This document shows, one piece after another, positions 56,402-64,000 of a stretch of DNA of 64,000 nucleotides (positions within the stretch are counted from its first letter, which is position 1; the number at the start of each line of letters is the position of its first letter). The notes under the pieces are model-generated. The model was not told where the DNA came from, searched no databases, and saw only the letters and a list, made by a program, of their open reading frames with translations. The translations under genes and the position numbers were made by a program. This DNA is from Corynebacterium sp. Marseille-P4321 (GTDB lineage Bacteria; Actinomycetota; Actinomycetes; Mycobacteriales; Mycobacteriaceae), in assembly GCF_903645305.1 (NCBI RefSeq), contig NZ_CAHJXO010000001.1, positions 558,001-622,000 on the forward strand, written 5' to 3'.

Positions 56402-58252
56402 ATGGCTGCCAAGAAGAATTTCGCGGAAGAGACGTTCACCGACCCCTCCCGCATCAGGAACTTCTGCATTATCGCCCACATCGATCACGGCAAGTCCACC
56501 CTCGCCGACCGCATCCTGCAGCTGTCCCAGGTGGTCGACGAACGCGAGATGCGCGACCAGTACCTGGACAACATGGACATCGAGCGCGAACGCGGCATCA
56601 CCATCAAAGCCCAGAACGTGCGCCTGCCCTGGACCACCGCCGCCGGCGACGAGGTTGTCCTGCAGATGATCGACACCCCCGGCCACGTGGACTTTTCGTA
56701 CGAGGTCGCCCGTTCGCTCGACGCGTGCGAGGGGGCAATTTTGCTTGTCGACGCAGCCCAGGGCATCGAGGCCCAAACCCTGGCCAACCTCTACATGGCC
56801 ATCGACAACGACCTGGAAATCATCCCGGTGCTGAACAAGATCGACCTGCCGGCGGCCGACCCGGAGAAGTATTCGCTGGAGATTGCCAACATCATCGGCT
56901 GCGAGCCGGAGGACGTTCTGCGCGTCTCCGGCAAGACCGGCGAGGGCGTGCCGGAGCTTTTGGACCGCGTAGTGGAAATGGTTCCACCTCCGACCTCCCC
57001 GTCGGGCGCGGCAGCGACCGACGCCCCGGCGCGTGCTTTGATCTTCGACTCCGTCTACGACACCTACCGCGGCGTGGTGACCTACGTGCGCATGATGGAC
57101 GGCCGCCTCGAGCCGAACCAAAAAGTCCAGATGATGAACACCGGCAAGACGCTGGAAATCCTGGAGATCGGCGTCGTCTCGCCCACCATGAAGAAGACGA
57201 AAGGGCTGGGCCCCGGTGAGGTGGGCTACCTCATCACCGGCGTGAAAGACGTGCGCGACACCCGCGTCGGCGACACCGTCACCTGGGCTTCCAACGGCGC
57301 TTCCGAACCTTTGGAGGGCTTCGAGGACGTCAAGCCGATGGTGTACTCGGGCCTGTTCCCCGTGAGCCAGGAGGACTTCCCGGCGCTGCGCGAGAGCCTG
57401 GAGAAGCTGCAGCTTAACGACGCATCCCTGACCTGGGAGCCGGAAACATCAGTCGCCTTGGGTTTCGGTTTCCGCTGCGGGTTTTTGGGGCTTTTGCACA
57501 TGGAGATCACCCGCACGCGGTTGGAGCGCGAGTTCGACCTGGATCTGATCTCCACCGCGCCGAGCGTGACCTACCGCGTGGTGCGCGAGGACGGCGAGGA
57601 GCAGATCGTGCACAACCCCTCCGACTGGCCCGGCGGCAAGATCCCCGAGGTCTACGAGCCGATTGTGAACATGACCATCATCGTGCCGCAGGAGTTCGTC
57701 GGCCCGACCATGGAGCTGTGCCAGTCCAAACGCGGCCAGATGAAGAACATGGAGTACCTCTCCGAGGACCGCGTGGAGTTGCGCTACATCATGCCGCTCG
57801 GCGAGATCATCTTCGACTTCTTCGACATGTTGAAGTCCCGCACGAAGGGCTACGCCTCCTTGAACTACGAGGAGGCCGGCGAGCAGCTCGCCGACCTGGT
57901 GAAGGTGGACATTCTGCTGCAAGGCGAGCCCGTGGACGCGTTCTCCGCCATCGTGCACAAGGACTCCGCGCAGTGGTACGGCAACAAGATGACCAAGAAG
58001 CTCAAGGAGCTCATCCCGCGCCAGCAGTTCGAGGTGCCCGTCCAGGCGGCGATCGGCTCCAAGATCATCGCTAGGGAAAACATCCGCGCGATGCGCAAGG
58101 ACGTGCTGTCGAAGTGCTACGGCGGCGACATCTCTCGTAAGCGCAAGCTGCTGGAGAAGCAGAAGGCCGGTAAGAAGCGCATGAAGGCCATCGGTTCGGT
58201 GACGGTGCCGCAGGAGGCGTTCGTCGCGGCGCTGTCCACCGACGAGGAGTAG
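56402..58252 (+). CDS. lepA: Elongation factor 4 (LepA)
   Basis: A 616-residue translational GTPase that acts on stalled ribosomes. It has the P-loop [10 protein letters not shown] (about 23), switch and G motifs DTPGHVDF and NKID, EF-G-like domains II, III and V, and the LepA-specific C-terminus ([21 protein letters not shown]). TAAGAT at 56387-56392 lies 9 bases before the ATG. Confidence 0.98.
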   Translation: MAAKKNFAEETFTDPSRIRNFCIIAHIDHGKSTLADRILQLSQVVDEREMRDQYLDNMDIERERGITIKAQNVRLPWTTAAGDEVVLQMIDTPGHVDFSYEVARSLDACEGAILLVDAAQGIEAQTLANLYMAIDNDLEIIPVLNKIDLPAADPEKYSLEIANIIGCEPEDVLRVSGKTGEGVPELLDRVVEMVPPPTSPSGAAATDAPARALIFDSVYDTYRGVVTYVRMMDGRLEPNQKVQMMNTGKTLEILEIGVVSPTMKKTKGLGPGEVGYLITGVKDVRDTRVGDTVTWASNGASEPLEGFEDVKPMVYSGLFPVSQEDFPALRESLEKLQLNDASLTWEPETSVALGFGFRCGFLGLLHMEITRTRLEREFDLDLISTAPSVTYRVVREDGEEQIVHNPSDWPGGKIPEVYEPIVNMTIIVPQEFVGPTMELCQSKRGQMKNMEYLSEDRVELRYIMPLGEIIFDFFDMLKSRTKGYASLNYEEAGEQLADLVKVDILLQGEPVDAFSAIVHKDSAQWYGNKMTKKLKELIPRQQFEVPVQAAIGSKIIARENIRAMRKDVLSKCYGGDISRKRKLLEKQKAGKKRMKAIGSVTVPQEAFVAALSTDEE

Positions 58253-58291
58253 GGGCGTTTCGGGCGGGCCCCCTTTCTTGGCCCGCCGCAC

Positions 58292-58329
58292 TGAAGGATT
58301 CTGCATTGCCGTGTCAGATCCTTCATTTT
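58292..58329 (+). terminator. Terminator after lepA with a competing partner
   Basis: TGAAGGAT (58292-58299) pairs with ATCCTTCA (58318-58325) and is followed by TTTT. A GC hairpin without T-run lies just before (58263-58270 with 58280-58287). A second partner (58353-58366, GCGGAATCCTTCAG) overlaps the stop of the convergent gene and could displace the first stem. Confidence 0.7.
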
Positions 58330-58362
58330 CCCAGGGAGATTTCCGGGCAGGTGCGGAATCCT

Positions 58363-59364
58363 TCAGCCGGGCAGCCAGGATTTCGGCAGCAGCCCAAGCT
58401 CGGAGAGGCGTTTGACTATCAGCTGCTCTAAGATCTCCAGGCAGCGGTGCATGGTGGCCTGGTAACAGCGCAGCACTGTCCACTCCATCAGGGTTGAGGT
58501 CAAGCCGATGATGGAGTCTTTTTCTCTCTGCTTGAAGTCCATGTGGTGGCGGCCGTCGTACATTAACGCGATCCGGAGTTCGGGTAAGGCGAGGTCGAAG
58601 ACGGTGATGATGCGGTCGCCGTCGTGAAGCATGACCTGCTCCTTGAGTTCGAGCCCATAGTTCTCGGCGATCCCCTGCACCAGCAGGCGCAATTCTGTCT
58701 CTTTCGGGGAATCCGCGCTACCGCTGGATTGTTTGAGCACCCGTTTCAACCAGCGGCCGTCGATGAGGCCTTTCGCGGCGGATCGGATTTCTGCGCAGGT
58801 GAGGTTGAGGAAGCGGCGCGCGCAGTCGACGAGTTGGACAGCCCGGACATCAACGGGCTTCAACCCAGGCACCGGCGCGACCTGCCACGCGTGCAGCCCC
58901 GTTTTCACCTGTTGGAGTGCCTGGAGCAGGGCGAATGCCGGCGGGGTTACCCGGATCGGGGAGCCGTGATACCACAGCTCCCAGGCAGGAGGTACCGCGC
59001 CGCTCGGGCGGATCAGGGCGGGGGTGGAGGCAGTGGCTGCCTGATTGCGCTCGACGGGCGCCAGCAGGGTAGTGTCCGCACCTTCGACGAGGTACGGCAT
59101 CCCGTAGATCGCCAGGGCGGAAAACCCGGCGACTGTGCAGGTGGCGCGCTCGAGGGCGTGCGCGACGGCGCGGGCTGCGGCGGGTGCGGGGTAGTGAACG
59201 CCCCTTGGGTGTTGCGCGGCGGCGTGGCTTACAGCCCAACCAGCGCGCAGATGGTGGGTTGCAAGGCAGTGGTGCTGGCTAATGAGACAGTACTCCACCC
59301 CTCCTACCAGCTGGTTTCGGTGAACGATGGGTGCGGCGAGCTCAATTTCCATTCCGTTGTGCAT
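58363..59364 (-). CDS. Orphan protein with DUF559/Vsr-like nuclease-type C-terminus
   Basis: A 333-residue protein. The N-terminal and central parts (HALERATCTVAGFSALAIYGMPYL; a helical middle) resemble the AbiEi-like or DUF559-associated proteins common in actinobacteria. The C-terminal part has TELRLLVQGIAENY, then FDLALPELRIALMYDGRHHMD. This is the E / D-x(n) / Y-D-G-x-x-H spacing of PD-(D/E)xK nucleases of the Vsr/DUF559 type. The assignment is by motif only. ATG 59364 has AAAGG upstream. It overlaps the CPBP gene by 23 bases. Confidence 0.6.
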   Translation of the reverse strand: MHNGMEIELAAPIVHRNQLVGGVEYCLISQHHCLATHHLRAGWAVSHAAAQHPRGVHYPAPAAARAVAHALERATCTVAGFSALAIYGMPYLVEGADTTLLAPVERNQAATASTPALIRPSGAVPPAWELWYHGSPIRVTPPAFALLQALQQVKTGLHAWQVAPVPGLKPVDVRAVQLVDCARRFLNLTCAEIRSAAKGLIDGRWLKRVLKQSSGSADSPKETELRLLVQGIAENYGLELKEQVMLHDGDRIITVFDLALPELRIALMYDGRHHMDFKQREKDSIIGLTSTLMEWTVLRCYQATMHRCLEILEQLIVKRLSELGLLPKSWLPG

Positions 59365-60040
59365 AGCCTTTAGACGCCCAAAGCCACGCCGCGGTTCCAC
59401 CCGCCGCCACAACTGCGGCGAGAGTGTCTGGGCCTAGGTGCACCGGCGCGCCGGAGTAGATCGGCAGGTAGAACGCCAGGTTCGCGCCGACGTGTAGCGC
59501 GAAAGACGCCTCGAGCCCGCCGGTGTACCACGCAAGCGCCGCGGCACACGCGCCGAACGCCAGCGCGCCCAACACGTCGCCGTGCCCGAGCGAGAACAAC
59601 AGCGCAGGCAGGCCGTAGGCCACCAAAGGCGCGCGCACCCACGCGCCGATGATCTGCGGCAACGCCCCGCGGAACACGGCTTCCTCCGCCGCGGCTTGCA
59701 GGGGCACGATGGCGAGTACAAGGAGCATTTGCTTATCGACGCCGCCCGGTCCCTGCCCGTACCTCCACAATCCCAACGCCCCGTACACCAGCGCCGCAAC
59801 CACCAGGCTGCGCGTCAGCACGTCCCAGCGCACGCGCCGCGCCGGCCCGAGTACGTCGCGTTCGTGTCGCCCGGCCGCACGGGCCGCGATGAACGGCGCC
59901 GGCAGCGCGCACGCCACCACCAAAAGCGGGCGAAGCAGGCCGTGGGGCGGCTGCATGAGCAGCGAGGCGGCGGTGGTGAACGCCACCCAGCACAGCGCGA
60001 GCCATCCAAGTTCCTTCAGCGGCCGCACTGCGGTGTTCAT
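59342..60040 (-). CDS. CPBP family intramembrane metalloprotease
   Basis: A 232-residue membrane protein with about seven hydrophobic segments. It has the CPBP/Abi motifs: motif 1 AAEEAVFRG (Glu-Glu and Arg), motif 2 LLFSLGH (His) and motif 3 FALHVGANL (His/Asn). These are the active-site residues of Rce1-type glutamic/metal intramembrane proteases. It overlaps its upstream CPBP neighbour by four bases (ATGA), so the two are co-translated. Confidence 0.87.
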   Translation of the reverse strand: MNTAVRPLKELGWLALCWVAFTTAASLLMQPPHGLLRPLLVVACALPAPFIAARAAGRHERDVLGPARRVRWDVLTRSLVVAALVYGALGLWRYGQGPGGVDKQMLLVLAIVPLQAAAEEAVFRGALPQIIGAWVRAPLVAYGLPALLFSLGHGDVLGALAFGACAAALAWYTGGLEASFALHVGANLAFYLPIYSGAPVHLGPDTLAAVVAAGGTAAWLWASKGYAQRNGN

Positions 60041-61431
60041 GTGGCCTCCACGTGGAAGCCCACGGTTGCTTCCTCGCCGGGTGCGAGCACCGCGCCGGCG
60101 CCGCCTTCGCCGAGCAGCGCGGGGCCCACGATGCCGGGCTGGCGCACGAGGATGTGGTCGGCGTCGGTGGGGGAAAGGGTGATGGACCGGGAGGCGTCGA
60201 TAAGCAAAATGCTCCCCTGCGCGGTGTAGATGCCCGGGGCGACCTCGCGCTCCAGCCCGTACGCGGTGCCGTCGGCGGTGAGGTTCCACTGGGGGAGCAG
60301 CGCGAGTTGGATTGGGCGGGGGCTGCGGGAGGTGTTGCGCACGCGCAGCTCGACAGCGCTGGGGGAGGCGTAGAGGTTCAGCTCGAGGCCATCGCGGGTG
60401 AGCCGCGCGCGGTTGTCGCCCACCGTGTGCCAGCGCGCGTTCGCCGCCCAGCCGTCGGGCTCCGCGCCGAAGCTTTGCCCAACCCAGGGGGCCGCGACGC
60501 GCACCCCGGCTGGCCCGGCGAGCTCACCGGTTGGGCTGGGCAGTGAACGCACCTGCGCGTCCGTAGTAACCACCTGCACCACGGATTTCGCCGTGGTGGC
60601 CACCGCCAAGCCCACCACGGAGGCCACCAGCGCCAGATCCGTTACTGCGAACAGCCAGTAGCGCGGGCCCTCCTCGGCGGTGATGCCGGAGAACATGCCG
60701 TAGGAGATGGAAACGTTGTTCACCATGTGTACCGCCGCCGCGGATTCTAGGCCGCCGGTGCGGTGCACCAAGAACGACGCGGCGAGCGCGAACAGACCCA
60801 CGCTGAGCATCCCGGCGGCGTCGTAGGGGTGGCCGATGATAAACAACGGGACCGGCAAAACGTAGGCGAGCCAGGGACTTTTCGTCCAGGCGCCGATGGA
60901 CTGGGTGAGCGAGCCGCGGAAGATGAGCTCCTCGGCGAGACACTGCACCGGGATCACCGTCAGCGCGACGGCGAGGCAGGCCCAGAAGGTCCGGTCGACG
61001 CCGGCTGGCACCTCGCCGAAGATGAGCAGGTCCGCGGCGAAAATGGTGGCGATGGGCCCGCCGGTGGCCAGCAGCGCGATGATAAACGGCCGCCACCGCC
61101 ACCGGCCCTCCACCGACCAGATGAAGCGCGGTTTGCGCCCCGCCGCCCAGGCCGCGACGAACGCCACCGGGGTGGTCGCGGCGATGGCGCCGTAGGTGAA
61201 CACCATGGTGGCGGGATTACTGTCCAGCTCTTGGCCGAACTCGTCGACAGGGGCGTCGAGCACGACCGACTCGATCCAGCTGAAGCCGAACACGGCCGCG
61301 GCGCCGAACACCCACACCACCTGCACGACCGCGAACAGGGCGAGCACGACGGCGATTTCTATCACCGGCCGCCAGGCGCTGAAGGCGCGCGTGCGTTCCG
61401 TGAGCGCGAGGCGGTGGTATGGGGCGATCAT
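60037..61431 (-). CDS. CPBP family intramembrane metalloprotease with C-terminal soluble domain
   Basis: A 464-residue protein. Residues 1 to about 290 form the CPBP membrane domain (LAEELIFRGSLTQ, LFIIGHPYDA, AAVHMVNNVSISYG). The remaining 170 residues are soluble and beta-rich (WHTVGDNRARLTRDGLELNLYASPSAVELRVRN) and are not part of the usual CPBP unit. TACACT at 61440-61445 (minus) lies 8 bases before the ATG. A GCTTATCGACG repeat at 60195-60205 encodes LLIDAS. It is divergent from the hydrolase gene. Confidence 0.85.
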   Translation of the reverse strand: MIAPYHRLALTERTRAFSAWRPVIEIAVVLALFAVVQVVWVFGAAAVFGFSWIESVVLDAPVDEFGQELDSNPATMVFTYGAIAATTPVAFVAAWAAGRKPRFIWSVEGRWRWRPFIIALLATGGPIATIFAADLLIFGEVPAGVDRTFWACLAVALTVIPVQCLAEELIFRGSLTQSIGAWTKSPWLAYVLPVPLFIIGHPYDAAGMLSVGLFALAASFLVHRTGGLESAAAVHMVNNVSISYGMFSGITAEEGPRYWLFAVTDLALVASVVGLAVATTAKSVVQVVTTDAQVRSLPSPTGELAGPAGVRVAAPWVGQSFGAEPDGWAANARWHTVGDNRARLTRDGLELNLYASPSAVELRVRNTSRSPRPIQLALLPQWNLTADGTAYGLEREVAPGIYTAQGSILLIDASRSITLSPTDADHILVRQPGIVGPALLGEGGAGAVLAPGEEATVGFHVEAT

Positions 61432-61460
61432 GGGCAATGAGTGTAACTATCATTCTCGGC

Positions 61461-62642
61461 ATGCATGCCACGGTCCAGTTTGAACGCGACGGCTTCGACA
61501 TTTTCGCCCGGGTGGTGGGGCCGCAGGACGCACCTGCGCTGCTGTACCTGCAGGGTGGTCCGGGCATGGCCGCGCCGCGCGAGCGGCACGGTTGGATCGA
61601 CGCGGCCCTTGCGCGCGGCTACCGGGTGGTGTTGTTGGATCAGCGTGGCACGGGCCGTTCCACGCGCATCGATGCGGCGGAGCCTACGCTTATCGACGCT
61701 ACCGTGCTCACCCACCTGCGCCAAGAGCACATCGTGGCCGATGCGGAGGCGCTGCGCGAGCGAATGGGGCTGAAGCAGTGGGATGTGCTGGGCCAGTCTT
61801 TCGGCGGCTTCTGCCTCACCCACTATCTGGCCGTCCACCCGGAGCGGGTGCGCAACGCGTTTTTCACCGGCGGGCTGCCAGCAACGGGCGTCCCGGCTGA
61901 CGAGGTGTACCGGGCGACGTTTAAGAAGCTGCGCGTGCGCCACGAACAGTTCGCCGAGCGCTACCCGCAGGCCGAGCGGATGGTGCGCGACGTTTGTCGT
62001 CACCTGGCGAACGAGGAAGAGACGCTGCCCACCGGCGAGCGCCTCACCCCGCGCAGGCTGCGCACCGTGGGCATCGCACTGGGGCGCGAGGACGGTTTCG
62101 AGGCGCTGGCGCGGTTGTTCGAGGCGCCGTTCCACCCGAGCGGGCGGCTGCGCACGGACTTCATGGCGGAGGTGGGGGAACGGGTGAGCTTCGCCAAGGC
62201 CCCGCTGTACGCCGCGATCCATGAGTCGATCTACGGTGGCGTGGCATCGGGCGCGACGGCGTGGGCGGCGGAGCGTGCCTCACGCGGCCTCGACGGGTTT
62301 GCCCCGGACGCTTCGCCCGACGATGCGGAGTTCTTCCTCACCGGCGAGCACATCTTCCCGTTCCAATTCGATGAGGACCCGGCGCTGCGCCCCTTCGCAG
62401 CCGCGGCGGAAAAGCTCGCCCAGAAGTCGGACTGGCCGGACCCGTACGCGGGGTTGCGCGAGCACGACAGCGCCTACGCGGTGGTTTACACCGACGATAT
62501 CTACGTGCCGCGCGAGCTCAGCCTGGACACCGCGCGGCGCGTTGGCGCCGAAGTGTTCGAGACGGCGAAGTTCCAGCACGACGGCCTGCGCCGGCACGGG
62601 GCCGAAGTGCTGGGCACCCTGTTTGAGATGGCCGGAGTGTAG
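61461..62642 (+). CDS. Proline iminopeptidase-like alpha/beta hydrolase (S33)
   Basis: A 393-residue hydrolase. LLYLQGGPGMAAPRERHGW gives the S33 oxyanion motif (QGGPG for the more usual HGGPG). VVLLDQRGTGRST and nucleophile GQSFGGFCLTHYL are clear. Asp and His are probably in YTDDIYVP and QHDGLRRHG. The size of the lid domain fits prolyl aminopeptidases acting on N-terminal proline. TATCAT (61448-61453) lies 7 bases before ATG 61461. The longer form from 61419 would overlap the divergent promoter. Confidence 0.87.
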   Translation: MHATVQFERDGFDIFARVVGPQDAPALLYLQGGPGMAAPRERHGWIDAALARGYRVVLLDQRGTGRSTRIDAAEPTLIDATVLTHLRQEHIVADAEALRERMGLKQWDVLGQSFGGFCLTHYLAVHPERVRNAFFTGGLPATGVPADEVYRATFKKLRVRHEQFAERYPQAERMVRDVCRHLANEEETLPTGERLTPRRLRTVGIALGREDGFEALARLFEAPFHPSGRLRTDFMAEVGERVSFAKAPLYAAIHESIYGGVASGATAWAAERASRGLDGFAPDASPDDAEFFLTGEHIFPFQFDEDPALRPFAAAAEKLAQKSDWPDPYAGLREHDSAYAVVYTDDIYVPRELSLDTARRVGAEVFETAKFQHDGLRRHGAEVLGTLFEMAGV

Positions 62643-64000
62643 CTACTTCTCGTCCTGGTTGTCCACCGCGGTGTCTTGGTAGATCTCCTTGACGCTGGTG
62701 CTGCCGCCTGCGGAGGTCTGGGAATCAGCTTCGCCGTCTTCTTCCTCCTTCGGCGTGTAGCCGTCGGACCATTCACCGGTTTTGTAGTCGTAGCCCACGG
62801 GCTTGCCCTCTTCGTCGGTGCGCCGGTACCACTCGGTGAGGTCGTCAGCGGTGGAGTCGAAAGTGGCGCCGGCGCCCATGCCTTCCTCGGCGGGCTCGAC
62901 GGCCAGCTCGAAGTCGTCGCCGTACTCCTCCAGGCCGCGGATCACGGCGGACTTCATCGCGTTGCGGGCGTACGCGTTGCGGATGGCGATCGGGTCTGTA
63001 GAGAGATCGCGCACGAAGGAATACATGAGCACGATGACCACGATGGAAAACGGCATCGCGCTCAAGATGGTCAAGGACTGCAGGCCGGAGAGCGCATCTT
63101 CGCCGCCGGTGAGCAGCATGACGACGGCGATGCCCATCATGCACAGGCCCCAGAACACCACGACCAGCTTGTTCGGTTCCGGGTCACCCTTCGACGACAT
63201 CGAGCCCATCACCACCGACGCCGAGTCGGCGGAAGTAATGAAGAATACCGACAGGATGCCCACCAGGATGAATGGAGTGATCGAGGCGAGCGGCAGCTCG
63301 CCGAACATGTTGAACAGCACCTGCTCAGGGGTGGCGGAGCCGTCGAAGCCGTCGATGTCCGCTCGCGAGAATGTGATCGCAGTGCCGCCGAAGACGGTGA
63401 AGGCCAAGATGAGCACGATGGTGGGCACCATGATGGACACGGTGACGAACTGGCGCAGGGTGCGTCCGCGGGAAATCTTCGCGATAAACATGCCCACGAA
63501 CGGCGCCCACGCAATCCACCAGGCCCAGTAGAAAGCGGTCCAGTCGGTCTGGAACGCGAGCGTTTCTTCGCCCCAGGACAGCGAGCGGGACGCCATGTCG
63601 AAGAACTTGTCTACGTACGCCAGCGAACCGGACGGCAGCAGGTTGATCAGAAACAGCGTTGGCCCGCAGATGAAGACGAACAGGATCGCGCCGAAGGTAA
63701 AGGAGATGTTGATGTTGGACAGAATGCGGATGCCCTTGCCCACCCCAGAGACGGCGGAGATGACAAACCCGATGGTCAGCACACCCATCACGGTGAGCAG
63801 GATGCCCATTGAGGTTTCCTCGCCGCCGCGGATAATCGCAATGCCCTGGCCGATCTGCAGCGTCGAGATACCCAGGGAGGCGGCGGTGCCGAACAAGGTG
63901 GCCACAATCGCCAAGATGTCAATCACGGTGCCCATCGGGCCTGAGCGCTTGGTAATCGGGGTAAACAACGAGCTCATTAGTGTCGGGCGGCCGCGACGGT
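62643..64000 (-). CDS. BCCT family betaine/carnitine/choline transporter, N-terminus beyond window
   Basis: The C-terminal 452 residues of a sodium-coupled compatible-solute transporter. The conserved core DILAIVATLFGTAASLGISTLQIG, the TM8 signature WAWWIAWAPFVGMFIAKISRGRT and FFITSADSASVVMG are present. The frame stays open to the window edge, and the internal ATG at 63977 falls in the middle of the family domain, so the true start lies outside. The long acidic cytoplasmic tail (after about 63000) could sense osmotic state, as in corynebacterial BetP, but is not similar enough to call. Confidence 0.92.
   Translation of the reverse strand, partial: RRGRPTLMSSLFTPITKRSGPMGTVIDILAIVATLFGTAASLGISTLQIGQGIAIIRGGEETSMGILLTVMGVLTIGFVISAVSGVGKGIRILSNINISFTFGAILFVFICGPTLFLINLLPSGSLAYVDKFFDMASRSLSWGEETLAFQTDWTAFYWAWWIAWAPFVGMFIAKISRGRTLRQFVTVSIMVPTIVLILAFTVFGGTAITFSRADIDGFDGSATPEQVLFNMFGELPLASITPFILVGILSVFFITSADSASVVMGSMSSKGDPEPNKLVVVFWGLCMMGIAVVMLLTGGEDALSGLQSLTILSAMPFSIVVIVLMYSFVRDLSTDPIAIRNAYARNAMKSAVIRGLEEYGDDFELAVEPAEEGMGAGATFDSTADDLTEWYRRTDEEGKPVGYDYKTGEWSDGYTPKEEEDGEADSQTSAGGSTSVKEIYQDTAVDNQDEK

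Noticed and set aside
42187-56753. GCTTGTCGACG at 42187, 50223 and 56743 and GTTTATCGACG at 3639 and 35702 as additional copies
   Set aside because: They differ at one base. I did not count them. Few one-mismatch forms beside 23 exact copies supports selection for the exact sequence.
63977-64000. ATG at 63977 as the true start of the BCCT transporter
   Set aside because: It would remove the first half of the conserved membrane domain, and the frame remains open to the window edge.

Overview
The window is a chromosomal segment of a high-GC actinobacterium, almost certainly a Corynebacterium. This rests on gene content and order: pepN / DsbA-like / rpiB, tig-clpP1-clpP2-clpX, mdh-valS-folC-ndk-rne-rplU-rpmA-obg-proB-(2-hydroxyacid dehydrogenase)-proA, then nadD-rsfS-gpgP-like-degV-comEA-comEC-holA-rpsT-lepA. 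That order matches what I know of Corynebacterium and Mycobacterium chromosomes. A DtxR-type iron box, a ClgR-type clp operator, a cutinase and many leaderless start sites agree with this. No prophage, plasmid functions or CRISPR array were seen. The species cannot be named from the sequence alone.

Layout. 1-2746: pepN (running off the left edge), a DsbA-fold thiol oxidoreductase and rpiB. 2779-9595: an accessory surface-glycan island of two divergent operons, wcbI-like/GT/GT2 on the minus strand and GT/GT4/GT-B+GT-A fusion on the plus strand. 9621-10421: N-formylglutamate amidohydrolase. 10428-17264 (minus): efeUOB iron uptake behind a DtxR box, and etfB-etfA-cytochrome b. 17388-18194: a membrane-anchored Met/Gly/Asp-rich protein. 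18314-18656: tRNA-Gly and tRNA-Pro. 18706-26033: tig, clpP1, clpP2, an intact ISL3-type insertion sequence inserted two bases after the clpP2 stop codon, a lipoprotein, an alpha/beta hydrolase and clpX. 26083-35924: TetR, mdh, valS, folC, DUF4233, acyl-CoA ligase, ndk, TetR. 36165-45535: rne, rplU, rpmA, obg and the proline genes. 45580-47013: two secreted proteins. 47022-53089: nadD to holA, including the DNA-uptake genes comEA and comEC. 53103-62642: ankyrin protein, LysE-type exporter, secreted esterase, rpsT, MazF-like protein, lepA, a nuclease-like orphan, two CPBP membrane proteases and a proline-iminopeptidase-like hydrolase. 62643-64000: a BCCT transporter running off the right edge.

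The most unusual signal is not a gene. The 11-mer GCTTATCGACG occurs exactly 23 times by my reading (13 on plus, 10 on minus, about one per 2.8 kb). Chance expectation for both strands is about 0.03. It sits in unrelated genes and in at least two intergenic gaps, often with shared flanks (TTTG upstream, NCTCCG downstream), and twice as close inverted pairs. Density, lack of strand bias and insertion into tolerated reading frames (Leu-Ile-Asp or Val-Asp-Lys) resemble the DNA uptake sequences of Neisseria and Pasteurellaceae. The same window carries comEA/comEC, with a perfect inverted pair of DnaA boxes in front of comEA. The uptake role is an inference.

A second window-wide pattern is a TANNNT hexamer 6-9 bases before the start codon at 23 genes, which implies leaderless transcripts. 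I used it to choose several start codons.
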